DNA of 64,000 bases from Candidatus Rokuibacteriota bacterium (GTDB lineage Bacteria; Methylomirabilota; Methylomirabilia; Rokubacteriales; CSP1-6): NCBI GenBank assembly GCA_016184125.1, contig JACPDG010000044.1:1-64000 (forward strand). The letters run 5' to 3'. A model generated the notes under the pieces. The model was not told the DNA's origin, did not search any database, and saw only the letters and a list, made by a program, of their open reading frames with translations. The position numbers were made by a program, and so were the translations under genes. Positions 34,795 to 45,144 of the stretch are shown piece by piece. Within the stretch, counting starts at the first letter, position 1, and each line of letters begins with the position of its first letter.

Positions 34795-36615
34795 GTGTCA
34801 CTGCCACTCGCCGTCCTGGCGCTTCCGTTCGTCTCGTTCGTGCTGCTCGCCGTCGTCCCGCCGCTCAGGCGCGCGGGGCGCGTCGCCGGCGGCGTGTCGA
34901 TCGCCGCGACGGCCGTCGCCTTCGTCTGCGCGCTCGCGACGTGGCAGGGGCATCTGGAGGGCGAGCAGCTCGTGCCCTGGATCCCGGGTGACGCCGGCCC
35001 GATGGCGACGGTCGGGCTGCTGGTCGATCCGATCACCAACGCGATGCTCGTGCTCGTCACGCTGGTGAGCCTGCTCATCCAGATCTACTCGCTTGCGTAC
35101 CTGTCGGACGAGCCGTCGCCGGCGCTGGGCCGGTACTACACGTACCAGTCGCTGTTCGCGTTCTCGATGCTCGGGCTCGTGCTGTCGCCGACGTTCCTCC
35201 AGATGTTCATCTTCTGGGAGCTCGTCGGCCTCTGCTCGTACCTGCTGATCGGCTTCTGGTACCAGCGGCCGGCGGCGGCGCGCGCCGCCGTGAAGGCGTT
35301 CTGGATCACGAAGCTCGGCGACCTCGGCTTCGTCACGGGCATCGTCATGCTGTGGGCCGCGACGGGGACGTTCGAGTTCTCGACCCTCTTCAGGATGGGC
35401 GCCGCCGGGCAGCTGCCGGCCGAGAGCCTCGGGCTGATCCTCTTCCTCATCTACCTCGGCGCCGTGGGGAAGTCGGCGCAGTTCCCCCTCCACGTCTGGC
35501 TGCCCGACGCGATGGAAGGCCCGACGCCGGTCTCCGCGCTCATCCACGCCGCGACGATGGTGACCGCGGGCGTGTTCATGGTGACCCGCGCGCAGCCGCT
35601 CTTCGCGCTGGTCCCGGACCTGGTGTGGCTGATCGGCACGGTCGGCGCCTTCACGGCCCTGCTCGCGGCGTCGATGGCGTGCGTCGAGCACGACATCAAG
35701 CGCGTGCTCGCGTACTCGACGGTGAGCCAGCTCGGCTACATGATGGCCGCCGCCGGCGCGGGGGCCGCGGACGCCGGCTTCTTCCACCTGCTCACGCACG
35801 GCGTCTTCAAGGCGCTGCTCTTCCTCGCGGCCGGCTCCGTGATCCACGCCGTCGGCACCAACGACATGTTCCGCATGGGCCGCCTCTGGCACGGCCTGCC
35901 GCACACGGGGATCGTGTTCATCGTCGGCACGCTGGCGCTGGCCGGCGTGTGGCCGCTGGCGGGCTTCTTCTCCAAGGAATCGATCCTGGCGGCCGTGTGG
36001 GGAGCGGGGCGCACCGGCACGTTCGCGGTGCTCGCGCTGACCGCGTTCCTCACCGCGTTCTACATGTTCCGCGCGGTGTTCCTCACGTTCTTCGGCCACG
36101 CTCACGCCGGGGGGCATCCGCACGAGGCGCCGTGGCCGATGCGCGGTCCGCTCTGGATCCTCGCGATCCTCACCCTCGTGCTGGGGCTCGCCTTCCTCGC
36201 GTCGCCGCCGCCCGCCGTGGAGGCGCACCACGGGCCGGGCTGGCTCGGGCCGTTCTCTCTCGGGCTCGCCGCCGCCGGGCTCGCGCTCGCGTGGGCGATG
36301 TACCAGCAGCGGGCGATCGCGCCCGCGTCGTTCTCGCGCGTGCTCGCCCCCATCGACTTCGCCGCCCGGCGGCGCTACGGCATCGACGCGCTCTACCTGG
36401 GGCTCTACAAGGGCCTGATCCTCGGCTTCTCGAAGCTGATCGGCCTGATCGACCGCTACCTGGTCGACGGGCTCGTGAACGTCTTCAGCGCGCTGTCACT
36501 CAGGAGCGGCGACCGGCTCCGCCGGATCCAGAGCGGCCAGGTCCACGACTACGTTTACGGCGTCGCGTTCGGCGTCCTCCTCGTGGTGGTGTTCGCGCAC
36601 TGGTGGGCCCGATGA
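34795..36615 (+). CDS. nuoL: NADH-quinone oxidoreductase subunit L (operon 1)
   Basis: 606 residues, typical length. The antiporter-like core has FWELVGLCSYLLIGFWY, a LHVWLPDAMEGPTPVSALIHAAT loop of the family, AYSTVSQLGYM and FFSKESIL. The long lateral helix lies near the C-terminus. It is the distal proton pump. GTG 34795 follows nuoK by 4 bases. Confidence 0.95.
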   Translation: MSLPLAVLALPFVSFVLLAVVPPLRRAGRVAGGVSIAATAVAFVCALATWQGHLEGEQLVPWIPGDAGPMATVGLLVDPITNAMLVLVTLVSLLIQIYSLAYLSDEPSPALGRYYTYQSLFAFSMLGLVLSPTFLQMFIFWELVGLCSYLLIGFWYQRPAAARAAVKAFWITKLGDLGFVTGIVMLWAATGTFEFSTLFRMGAAGQLPAESLGLILFLIYLGAVGKSAQFPLHVWLPDAMEGPTPVSALIHAATMVTAGVFMVTRAQPLFALVPDLVWLIGTVGAFTALLAASMACVEHDIKRVLAYSTVSQLGYMMAAAGAGAADAGFFHLLTHGVFKALLFLAAGSVIHAVGTNDMFRMGRLWHGLPHTGIVFIVGTLALAGVWPLAGFFSKESILAAVWGAGRTGTFAVLALTAFLTAFYMFRAVFLTFFGHAHAGGHPHEAPWPMRGPLWILAILTLVLGLAFLASPPPAVEAHHGPGWLGPFSLGLAAAGLALAWAMYQQRAIAPASFSRVLAPIDFAARRRYGIDALYLGLYKGLILGFSKLIGLIDRYLVDGLVNVFSALSLRSGDRLRRIQSGQVHDYVYGVAFGVLLVVVFAHWWAR

Positions 36616-38156
36616 ACTTCCCGGTCCTGAGCGTCATCACCTGGTCGCCGTTCGTCGGCGCGCTGCTGGTCATGTTCACCGCGCGCCGGAGCCCGCTCGC
36701 CGTTCGCCTGATCTCGGCGGTGACGACCGGGATTTCCGCCGTGCTCTCGATCGTCGTGTACGTGACCTACGACCGGCAGGCGGCGGCCACGGACGACGCG
36801 GCGCGGTTCCAGTTCTACGAGAAAGTGCCGCTGGTGCCGCCGCTCGGGATCAGCTACGAGGTCGGCGCCGACGGCATCTCGCTCCTGCTGGTGCTCCTGA
36901 CGGCCGTGATCATCTTCACCGGTGTCTTCGCGTCGTGGACCGTGAAGGTCCGCAGCCAGGAGTTCTACGCCCTGCTGCTGACCCTCGTCACCGGCGTCTT
37001 CGGCGTCTTCGTGTCGCTCGATCTCTTCGTCTTCTTCCTGTTCTACGAGCTGGCCGTGCTGCCGATGTACCTCCTGATCGGCATCTGGGGCTCGTCGGGC
37101 GAGGTGCGGCCCCGGGGCATCTTCGCGTGGGCGTACCGGGAGACGGGTGTCGGCACGAAGGAGTACGCGGCGATGAAGCTGACCCTCTACCTCCTGTTCG
37201 GGTCGGCGTTCATCCTGGTCGGGATCTACGCGCTCTACGTGTCCGCGGGCGCCGGGTCGTTCTCGATCCTGGAGCTCGAGGCCGTGCCGTTCGACCCGGT
37301 GCTCCAGCGGTGGGTGTTCCTCGCCTTCTACGTCGGCTTCGGCGTCCTCGCCGGCATCTGGCCGCTCCACACGTGGTCGCCGGACGGGCACGCCTCGGCG
37401 CCCACCGCGGTGTCGATGCTCCACGCCGGCGTGCTGATGAAGCTCGGCGCGTACGGCATCGTCCGGGTCGGCATGGGGCTGGTGCCGGAGGGCGCGGTGG
37501 AGTTCGCGTGGCTCGTCGGCGGCATCGCGTGCATCAACATCGTCTACGGCGCGCTCTCCGCGATGGCGCAGACCGACCTGAAGTACGTCATCGCGTACTC
37601 GTCGGTCTCGCACATGGGGCTCGTGCTGCTCGGCGCGGCGACGCTCACCGAGGCGGGGCTGAACGGCTCGGTGTTCCAGATGTTCGCGCACGGCGTGATG
37701 ACCGGCCTCTTCTTCGCGCTCGTCGGCCTCGTCTACGAGAAGGCGCACTCGCGCGACATCCCGACGATGGGCGGGTTCGGCCGCTCGATGCCCGGCGTCG
37801 CGGCCGCGTTCACCGTGGGCGGGCTCTCGTCGCTCGGGCTGCCGGCCACCGCGGGCTTCGTCGCCGAGCTGCTGACGTTCATGGGCGCGTGGCGGTCGGA
37901 GCACCCGTGGTGGCTGTTCCCCGCGGTCCTCGGCACGTTCCTGACCGCGATCTACGTGCTGCGGGTCGTCCGCGCGATCTTCTGGGGGCCGCCCTCGCCG
38001 CATTTCCACGACCTGCCCGACGCGCAGGGACCCGAGTGGGTGGCGCTCGTGCTGCTCGTCGGCGTCATCGTCGTGTTCGGCATGGCGCCGGCGCTGGCCC
38101 TCGGGCTCGTGGACAGCGCGACGGTGCCGCTCCTCGCGAGGCTGCCGCTCCCATGA
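36612..38156 (+). CDS. nuoM: NADH-quinone oxidoreductase subunit M (operon 1)
   Basis: 514 residues, antiporter-like. It has FYELAVLPMYLLIG, LHTWSPDGHASAPTAVS, MLHAGVLMKLGAYGI and AYSSVSHMGLVLLG. The conserved proton-channel Glu/Lys pair is present in those helices. ATG 36612 overlaps the nuoL stop (ATGA). Confidence 0.95.
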   Translation: MNFPVLSVITWSPFVGALLVMFTARRSPLAVRLISAVTTGISAVLSIVVYVTYDRQAAATDDAARFQFYEKVPLVPPLGISYEVGADGISLLLVLLTAVIIFTGVFASWTVKVRSQEFYALLLTLVTGVFGVFVSLDLFVFFLFYELAVLPMYLLIGIWGSSGEVRPRGIFAWAYRETGVGTKEYAAMKLTLYLLFGSAFILVGIYALYVSAGAGSFSILELEAVPFDPVLQRWVFLAFYVGFGVLAGIWPLHTWSPDGHASAPTAVSMLHAGVLMKLGAYGIVRVGMGLVPEGAVEFAWLVGGIACINIVYGALSAMAQTDLKYVIAYSSVSHMGLVLLGAATLTEAGLNGSVFQMFAHGVMTGLFFALVGLVYEKAHSRDIPTMGGFGRSMPGVAAAFTVGGLSSLGLPATAGFVAELLTFMGAWRSEHPWWLFPAVLGTFLTAIYVLRVVRAIFWGPPSPHFHDLPDAQGPEWVALVLLVGVIVVFGMAPALALGLVDSATVPLLARLPLP

Positions 38157-39568
38157 CGACCTCACCCTTCGTGCTCGAGGTCGGTCTCGGGATCCTCATG
38201 CTGTGCGTGTTCGCCGCGAGCCTGGTCGCGCGCGGGGAGGACCGCCGCCACATCGGCTGGCTCGCGACGGCGGGCGTCGCGGTGCTGGCGGTGGTCTCCA
38301 TGACCCTCGGACCATCGGGGCCGGCGTTCGGGGGCGCCTTCGTCCAGGACGGTCTGGCCGTCTTCGCGAAGCGGCTGTTCCTCTGGGCGACCGCGATCGG
38401 CCTCCTCGGTGGCATGAGTCAGGACCGCCTGCCGTTCCTGCGGCGGTCCGGCGAGTATCACCTCCTGATGCTCGCGTCGCTCCTCGGCATGTTCGTCCTC
38501 GCGTCGGCGCGCGACATCATCCTGCTGTTCGTCGGCTTCGAGCTCATGTCGATGCCGCTCTACGCGCTGTCGGGCTTCGTCAAGCGGGACGAGATGGCCG
38601 TCGAGGCGGCCCTGAAGTTCTTCGTCGTCGGCAGCGTGTCCTCCGCGGTGATGGCCTACGGGCTCTCGTTCGTGTACGGAGCAGCGAGGACGACCAGTCT
38701 CGCGGGCGTCGCGAAGGCCTTCGCCGCGGGCGACCCCTTCGTGGTGCTCGGGCTCCTCGCCGCCTTCGCCGGCTTCGGCTTCAAGATCGCCGCGTTCCCG
38801 TTCCACATGTGGGTGCCGGACACCTACGAGGCCGCCTCCACGCCGTTCGTCGCGTGGCTCAGCGTCACGCCGAAGGCGGCGGGGTTCGTGGCGCTCTTCC
38901 GCCTGTACTTCGAGGGCGTGGGCGATCGGGTCGTGTTCTGGGTGCCGATCGCGGCGGCGCTGGCGACGATCACCATCGTGGCCGGCAATCTCATGGCGCT
39001 GCCCCAGCAGAACGCCAAGCGGCTGCTCGCCTATTCCGGGATCGCGCACATCGGCTACATGCTCGTCGGGCTCGCCGCCGCCTCGTCGAACGGCACCGCG
39101 ATGGTGCTCTTCTATCTCGTCGCGTACGTGTTTGGGAACATGGGGGCGTTCCTCGTCGTCGAGGCGGTCGGGCGGTCGGAGCGCTCCGAGCACCTGTCGG
39201 CGTTCCGCGGGCTCGCGCAGCGCTCGCCGCTGCTCGCGCTCGCGATGCTGCTGTTCCTGCTGTCGCTCGGCGGCATCCCGTTCGTCGCCGGCTTCTGGGC
39301 CAAGCTCTACGTCTTCTGGGCCGCGGCCCAGCAGGGGCTCTACTGGCTCGTCCTCGTCGGCGCGGTCCTGACGGTCGTCGCGCTCTTCTACTACCTGGTC
39401 GTCGCCAAGCGGATGTACATCGAACCGCCGGACCGCCCGGACCCTGTGGCCCTGCCCGGATCGCTGGCCGTCGCCGTCACGCTCTGCGTGCTCGGCATCG
39501 TCGTGATCGGCGTGTGGCCGAAGCCGGTCGTGATGGCGGCGTTGCGGGTGGCGGCGCCGCTATTTTAG
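38153..39568 (+). CDS. nuoN: NADH-quinone oxidoreductase subunit N (operon 1)
   Basis: 471 residues, the third antiporter-like subunit. It has FVGFELMSMPLYALSGF, FPFHMWVPDTYEAASTP, AYSGIAHIGYMLVG and GGIPFVAGFWAKLYVF. It ends operon 1; nuoE, nuoF and nuoG do not follow. ATG 38153 overlaps nuoM by 4 bases. Confidence 0.95.
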   Translation: MTTSPFVLEVGLGILMLCVFAASLVARGEDRRHIGWLATAGVAVLAVVSMTLGPSGPAFGGAFVQDGLAVFAKRLFLWATAIGLLGGMSQDRLPFLRRSGEYHLLMLASLLGMFVLASARDIILLFVGFELMSMPLYALSGFVKRDEMAVEAALKFFVVGSVSSAVMAYGLSFVYGAARTTSLAGVAKAFAAGDPFVVLGLLAAFAGFGFKIAAFPFHMWVPDTYEAASTPFVAWLSVTPKAAGFVALFRLYFEGVGDRVVFWVPIAAALATITIVAGNLMALPQQNAKRLLAYSGIAHIGYMLVGLAAASSNGTAMVLFYLVAYVFGNMGAFLVVEAVGRSERSEHLSAFRGLAQRSPLLALAMLLFLLSLGGIPFVAGFWAKLYVFWAAAQQGLYWLVLVGAVLTVVALFYYLVVAKRMYIEPPDRPDPVALPGSLAVAVTLCVLGIVVIGVWPKPVVMAALRVAAPLF

Positions 39569-39569
39569 T

Positions 39570-39637
39570 CGAAGGGGGACTTCGTCCCCCTCCGAGCCAC
39601 CTCCTTTTCGGTTGCGCGGGCAAAGCCCGCGCTCGAA
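39570..39637 (-). repeat. Family 2 two-hairpin repeat, copy c (inverted)
   Basis: On the minus strand: GAGCGCGGGC-TTT-GCCCGCGC, AACCGAAAAGGAGG, CTCGGAGGGGGAC-GAA-GTCCCCCTTC. Stem bases differ from the other copies but both arms change together. Located right after nuoN. Confidence 0.75.
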
Positions 39638-39740
39638 CCGCGCGGAATGTCACTGTTTCCTTGCGCTTGAACGCTCGGGCGTCTCGATCGGAGGGAGCGA
39701 CGAAGAGGGTTGACGTTCGTGAGGCGGGTGGCTTATGGTC

Positions 39741-39762
39741 GTGTACCGACTGGTCGGTACAC
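39741..39762. promoter_or_regulatory. Perfect palindromic operator of the TetR gene
   Basis: GTGTACCGAC-TG-GTCGGTACAC, 10-bp perfect arms, ending one base before the TetR ATG. ACCGACTGGTCGGT is a common TetR-family operator core. Binding here would block its own transcription. No ribosome site fits between operator and ATG, so the mRNA may be leaderless or start inside the palindrome. Confidence 0.8.
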
Positions 39763-40407
39763 ATGACACGACAGGTGCAGCCAGCTCAACCGGGACGGCC
39801 GCGTGAGGGGCGAGCGACGAGGGATGCGATCCTGGCCACCGCCCGACGCCTGATCCACGTCCACGGCTACCGCGGGACGAGTCTCGACGACGTGCTCAAG
39901 GAGAGCGGGGTCGGCAAGGGTAACTTTTACTACTACTTCAAGAGCAAGGAAGAGCTCGGTCACGAGATCCTCAACGAGCTGATCCAGGAGTTCCTGGAGG
40001 AGACGCTCGAGCCCTGCTTCGCCGATCCCGGCGCGAGCCCGCTCGGACAGATCCGCTGCTTCCTCGCCCGCGTGCTGGAGATCCAGCGGCGGACGAACTG
40101 CGTCGGCGGCTGTCCGCTCGGCAACCTGGCCGCGGAGCTCGCCGACCGGCACGAGGGGTTCCGGGCGCGCCTGCACGGAGTCTTCAGCGCCTGGCAGGAG
40201 CGACTCAGGGACGCCCTGTGCCGGGCGCAGGCGCGCGGGCATCTCGACGCCGCGTGCGACCCGGCGGCGATGGCCGCATTCGTGGTCGCGTCGCTCGAGG
40301 GCGCGATCCTGATGGCGAAGCTCGCGAAGGACATCGAGGTCATGGAGCGGTGCGTGGCGGAGCTCGGGCGGTACCTGTCCATGTACGAGATGCTGCCGGC
40401 GTCGTGA
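39763..40407 (+). CDS. TetR/AcrR-family transcriptional regulator
   Basis: 214 residues. The N-terminal HTH is typical (TRDAILATARRLIHVHGYRG, TSLDDVLKESGVGKGNFYYYF, KSKEELGHEIL). The C-terminal ligand domain contains CVGGCPLGNLAAELAD, found in the TetR_C_11/YcdC-like group. A palindromic operator abuts the start codon, so it is probably autoregulated. The ECF sigma gene overlaps its stop (GTGA), so both should be induced together. Ligand unknown. Confidence 0.92.
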   Translation: MTRQVQPAQPGRPREGRATRDAILATARRLIHVHGYRGTSLDDVLKESGVGKGNFYYYFKSKEELGHEILNELIQEFLEETLEPCFADPGASPLGQIRCFLARVLEIQRRTNCVGGCPLGNLAAELADRHEGFRARLHGVFSAWQERLRDALCRAQARGHLDAACDPAAMAAFVVASLEGAILMAKLAKDIEVMERCVAELGRYLSMYEMLPAS

Positions 40408-41012
40408 GCGTCCTCGTGTCCCGACTCGATCCGGACCAGGCGCTCGTGGACGCGCTCCGCCGCGACGATTCGTCCGCGCCCGATCTGCTCGTGGACACCT
40501 ACGGCGACCGCGTGTACCGCCTGGCGTTCCGCATCACCGGGTCGCGCGAGGACGCCGAGGAGGCCGCGCAGGACGCGCTGTGGACGGCGGCGCGAAAGAT
40601 CGACAGCTTCAAGGGCGATTCCGCGTTCGGCAGCTGGCTCTACCGGATCACCGCGAACGCCGCGTACCAGAAGCTGAGGCGGCGCCGGACGAAGGAGCGC
40701 GAGATCGCGCTCGAGGACGTGCTCCCGGCCATCGAGCGGGACGGCCGGCACTTCGAGCCGATGGACGACTGGTCGCGGCGGGTCGACGACCGTGCGTTCG
40801 ACAGCGAGCTCCGGCGCGTGCTCGAGCACGCGATCGAGACGCTACCGCACGACTACCGGACGGCGCTCGTCCTGCACGACGTCGAGGGCCTGTCCAACCC
40901 GGACATCGCCGAGACGCTCGGGATCAGCCTGCCCGCGGTGAAGTCCCGCGTGCACCGGTCGCGCCTCTACCTGCGCCAGCGGCTGTCGGCCTACATGGAG
41001 AGCACCCGCTAG
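40404..41012 (+). CDS. ECF RNA polymerase sigma factor (RpoE type)
   Basis: 202 residues. Region 2 has YRLAFRITGSREDAEEAAQD and SFKGDSAFGSWLYRITANAA; region 4 has LPHDYRTALVLHDVEGLSN and IAETLGISLPAVKSRVHRSR. No anti-sigma gene follows. Instead the gene is coupled to the upstream TetR gene, so TetR ligand release may control it. Confidence 0.92.
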   Translation: MSVLVSRLDPDQALVDALRRDDSSAPDLLVDTYGDRVYRLAFRITGSREDAEEAAQDALWTAARKIDSFKGDSAFGSWLYRITANAAYQKLRRRRTKEREIALEDVLPAIERDGRHFEPMDDWSRRVDDRAFDSELRRVLEHAIETLPHDYRTALVLHDVEGLSNPDIAETLGISLPAVKSRVHRSRLYLRQRLSAYMESTR

Positions 41013-41088
41013 GGCAGGGCGTGTCGGGGAAGCCGGTGACCAGGACGAGGGCCGACGAGATCGACCGCAGCCGGATGCCCGCGGGTCC

Positions 41089-41159
41089 GAGCGCCGGCTT
41101 TGCCGGCGCAACCGATCCTGGGGGGAGGCTTCGGAAGGGGGGCGAAGCCCCCCTCCGAG
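41089..41159 (+). repeat. Family 2 two-hairpin repeat, copy d
   Basis: GAGCGCCGGC-TTT-GCCGGCGC, AACCGATCCTGGGGGGAGG, CTTCGGAAGGGGGGC-GAA-GCCCCCCTCCGAG. Almost identical to the copy at 22279. It lies just upstream of the selenoprotein start. Confidence 0.85.
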
Positions 41160-41171
41160 TTGTCTAGGGCC

Positions 41172-42032
41172 ATGCCCGTCAAGTCCGACGCGAGCTGGAT
41201 CCCCGGGTTCCATGCGCGCTTCGAGCCGTGGTGGGTCGAGGCGCGTCCGCTCGTCGCGCAGCATCAGTACGCGGCGGCGTTCCGGACGTACCCGTGGCCG
41301 ACGTTCGCCGACGCCCCGTGGACGCCACTCGCGAAGCCGCTGGCGGAGTCGACGGTCGCGCTGGTCACCACCGGCGGCTTCTACCGCCGGGGCGTGGACG
41401 TGCCCTTCGACGCCGAGGGCCTCGAGGGCGATCCGAGCTTTCGCGCGATCCCGCACGCGACCGACCCCGCAACGCTCGCGATCGCGCACGCCCATTACCC
41501 GCACGATGTGGCGGAAGCCGACGTGAACACCGTCTTCCCGATCGAACGGCTCGACGACCTCGCCCGAGAGGGCGTGATCGGCGGCGCGGCGCGGACCCAC
41601 TACAGCCTCATGGGCTACGTCGTGCGGGCCGACGATCTCGCGATGGTCACGGCACCGACGATCGCTGCGCTCATGCTCGAGGAGCGCGTCGACGTCGCGC
41701 TCGTCGTTCCCGTCTGACCCGTATGCCACCAGTCCGGTGGGCTGGTCCAGCGGGAGGTCGAGGCGGCCGGTATCCCGACGATCTCCCTGACGAACAACCC
41801 CGCGGCGACGGCACGGATCCGACCCCCGCGGGCCGTGCAGGTCCGCTTCCCCCGGGGCAGCATGTTCGGCGAGCCGGGCAACCGCAGCAAGCACCTCGCC
41901 GTGCTCCGCGAGACGTTCGACGCTCTCGAGCGGATCGAGGCGCCGGGCAGCTCGGTCGTGCTCGGCCACCGGTGGGAGGCGCCCCCCGTCATGTGGCGAG
42001 GGAAGGGGCTCGTGGAGGGCTCGTACAGTTGA
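41172..42032 (+). CDS. GrdB/PrdB-family reductase-like selenoprotein (Sec at UGA 41715)
   Basis: A 286-residue protein if TGA 41715-41717 is read as selenocysteine (Sec182). The frame before it (...LALVVPV-type beta strand) and after it (PVCHQSGGLVQREVEAAGIPTISL) belong to one domain of the glycine/sarcosine/betaine/D-proline reductase selenoprotein B family. There a Sec in a U-x-x-C redox motif precedes a G..v.reiE.AGIP helix, as in GrdB. The downstream part ends properly at TGA 42030. A 5-bp hairpin starts 8 bases after the UGA. ATG 41172 begins MPVKSDASWIPGF. No other Grd/Prd gene is nearby, so the reductase substrate is unknown. Alternative: a nonsense mutation in a Cys homologue. Confidence 0.82.
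41725..41742 (+). promoter_or_regulatory. Candidate bacterial SECIS hairpin
   Basis: GCCACC-AGTCC-GGTGGGC: stem CCACC/GGTGG with a 5-base loop, beginning just after the in-frame UGA, where bacterial SECIS elements bind SelB. The short stem makes this tentative. Confidence 0.45.
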
Positions 42033-42057
42033 CGGACCCACCGCCCTGTGGTCTGAT
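42029..42057 (+). promoter_or_regulatory. Candidate promoter for rplU-rpmA-obg
   Basis: TTGACG at 42029-42034, a 17-base spacer and TCTGAT at 42052-42057. The -35 overlaps the stop codon of the selenoprotein gene; rplU starts 50 bases downstream of the -10. Confidence 0.45.
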
Positions 42058-42107
42058 AGGTCCTCGTCACTATTGACGAATCGAAACCCCAAGGCAGGCT
42101 GATCCCC

Positions 42108-42416
42108 ATGGAAGCGGTCATCGCGAGCGGCGGTAAGCAGTACCGCGTCGTCCCCGGCCAAGTGATCTCGGTCGAGAAGGTCCCGGGCGACAAGGGCGCA
42201 CCCGTGGAGTTCCGGGACGTGCTTCTCGTGACCCGGGACGGCGACGTCCTCACGGGCGACCACGTGCGGTCCGCCCGCGTCGCGGGCGAGGTCGTGCGGC
42301 AGGCACGCACGAAGAAGGTCATGGTCGTGAAGTTCAAGCGGCGCAAGGGGTACCGGCGCCACCGCGGCCACCGGCAGGCGATGACGGCCGTGCGGATCAC
42401 GGCGATCGAGGTCTGA
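42108..42416 (+). CDS. rplU: 50S ribosomal protein L21
   Basis: 102 residues, the full L21 length. It begins [18 protein letters not shown] and has the basic [25 protein letters not shown]-binding stretch typical of L21. It leads the conserved rplU-rpmA-obg cluster. Confidence 0.97.
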   Translation: MEAVIASGGKQYRVVPGQVISVEKVPGDKGAPVEFRDVLLVTRDGDVLTGDHVRSARVAGEVVRQARTKKVMVVKFKRRKGYRRHRGHRQAMTAVRITAIEV

Positions 42417-42423
42417 GCGAGCC

Positions 42424-42681
42424 ATGGCACACAAGAAGGGCGTCGGCAGTTCACGGAACGGTCGCGACTCGAATCCACAGATGCTCGGCGTGAAACGGTT
42501 CGCCGGGCAGCTCGTGACGGGCGGCTCCATCCTCGTCCGCCAGCGCGGCACCCGGTTCAAGCCCGGCCTCAACGTCGGTCGCGGCTCCGACGACACGCTC
42601 TTCGCGAAGATCGACGGCGTCGTCCGCTTCGAGCGTCGGCGGGGTGATCGCTTCGTCAGCATCGTCGCCGGCCGGGCCTGA
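42424..42681 (+). CDS. rpmA: 50S ribosomal protein L27
   Basis: 85 residues starting [20 protein letters not shown], with [15 protein letters not shown]. No cleavable N-terminal extension is present, so the N-terminus can reach the peptidyl transferase centre directly. Confidence 0.97.
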   Translation: MAHKKGVGSSRNGRDSNPQMLGVKRFAGQLVTGGSILVRQRGTRFKPGLNVGRGSDDTLFAKIDGVVRFERRRGDRFVSIVAGRA

Positions 42682-44918
<2,237 letters not shown>

Positions 44919-44921
44919 GAA

Positions 44922-45045
44922 TGGGGGGCCCCGATATGGCCCCCCATACCCCCCCGGCGCTCGGAAGCGCCCCGGGGGACCCGGGGCGCTCCTCGACCTG
45001 GGGGCGCGGTTTGGGGGCCCGACATGGCCCCCGTGGGGGGATGGT
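44922..45045 (+). repeat. Family 1 palindromic repeat, copy d
   Basis: ATGGGGGGCCCCGATATGG, CCCCCCATACCCCCCC, GGCGCTCGGAAGCGCC, CCGGGGGACCCGG, then a second GGGGGCCCGACATGGCCCCC block. Between proB and proA; block order as at 371 and 14036. Confidence 0.85.
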
Positions 45046-45144
45046 GCGCGGCATCCATGGGTAGGCGGCCGAGAATACGCGGCCGAGCCCGGCCCTTCTC
45101 GGCGGGTGTTCACCCCGGAGTCTGAGCGACAGGTAGGAGCGGCG

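Noticed and set aside
41835-42032. A separate 65-aa gene downstream of the 41717 stop
   Set aside because: It is the in-frame C-terminal part of the selenoprotein once the UGA is read as Sec.
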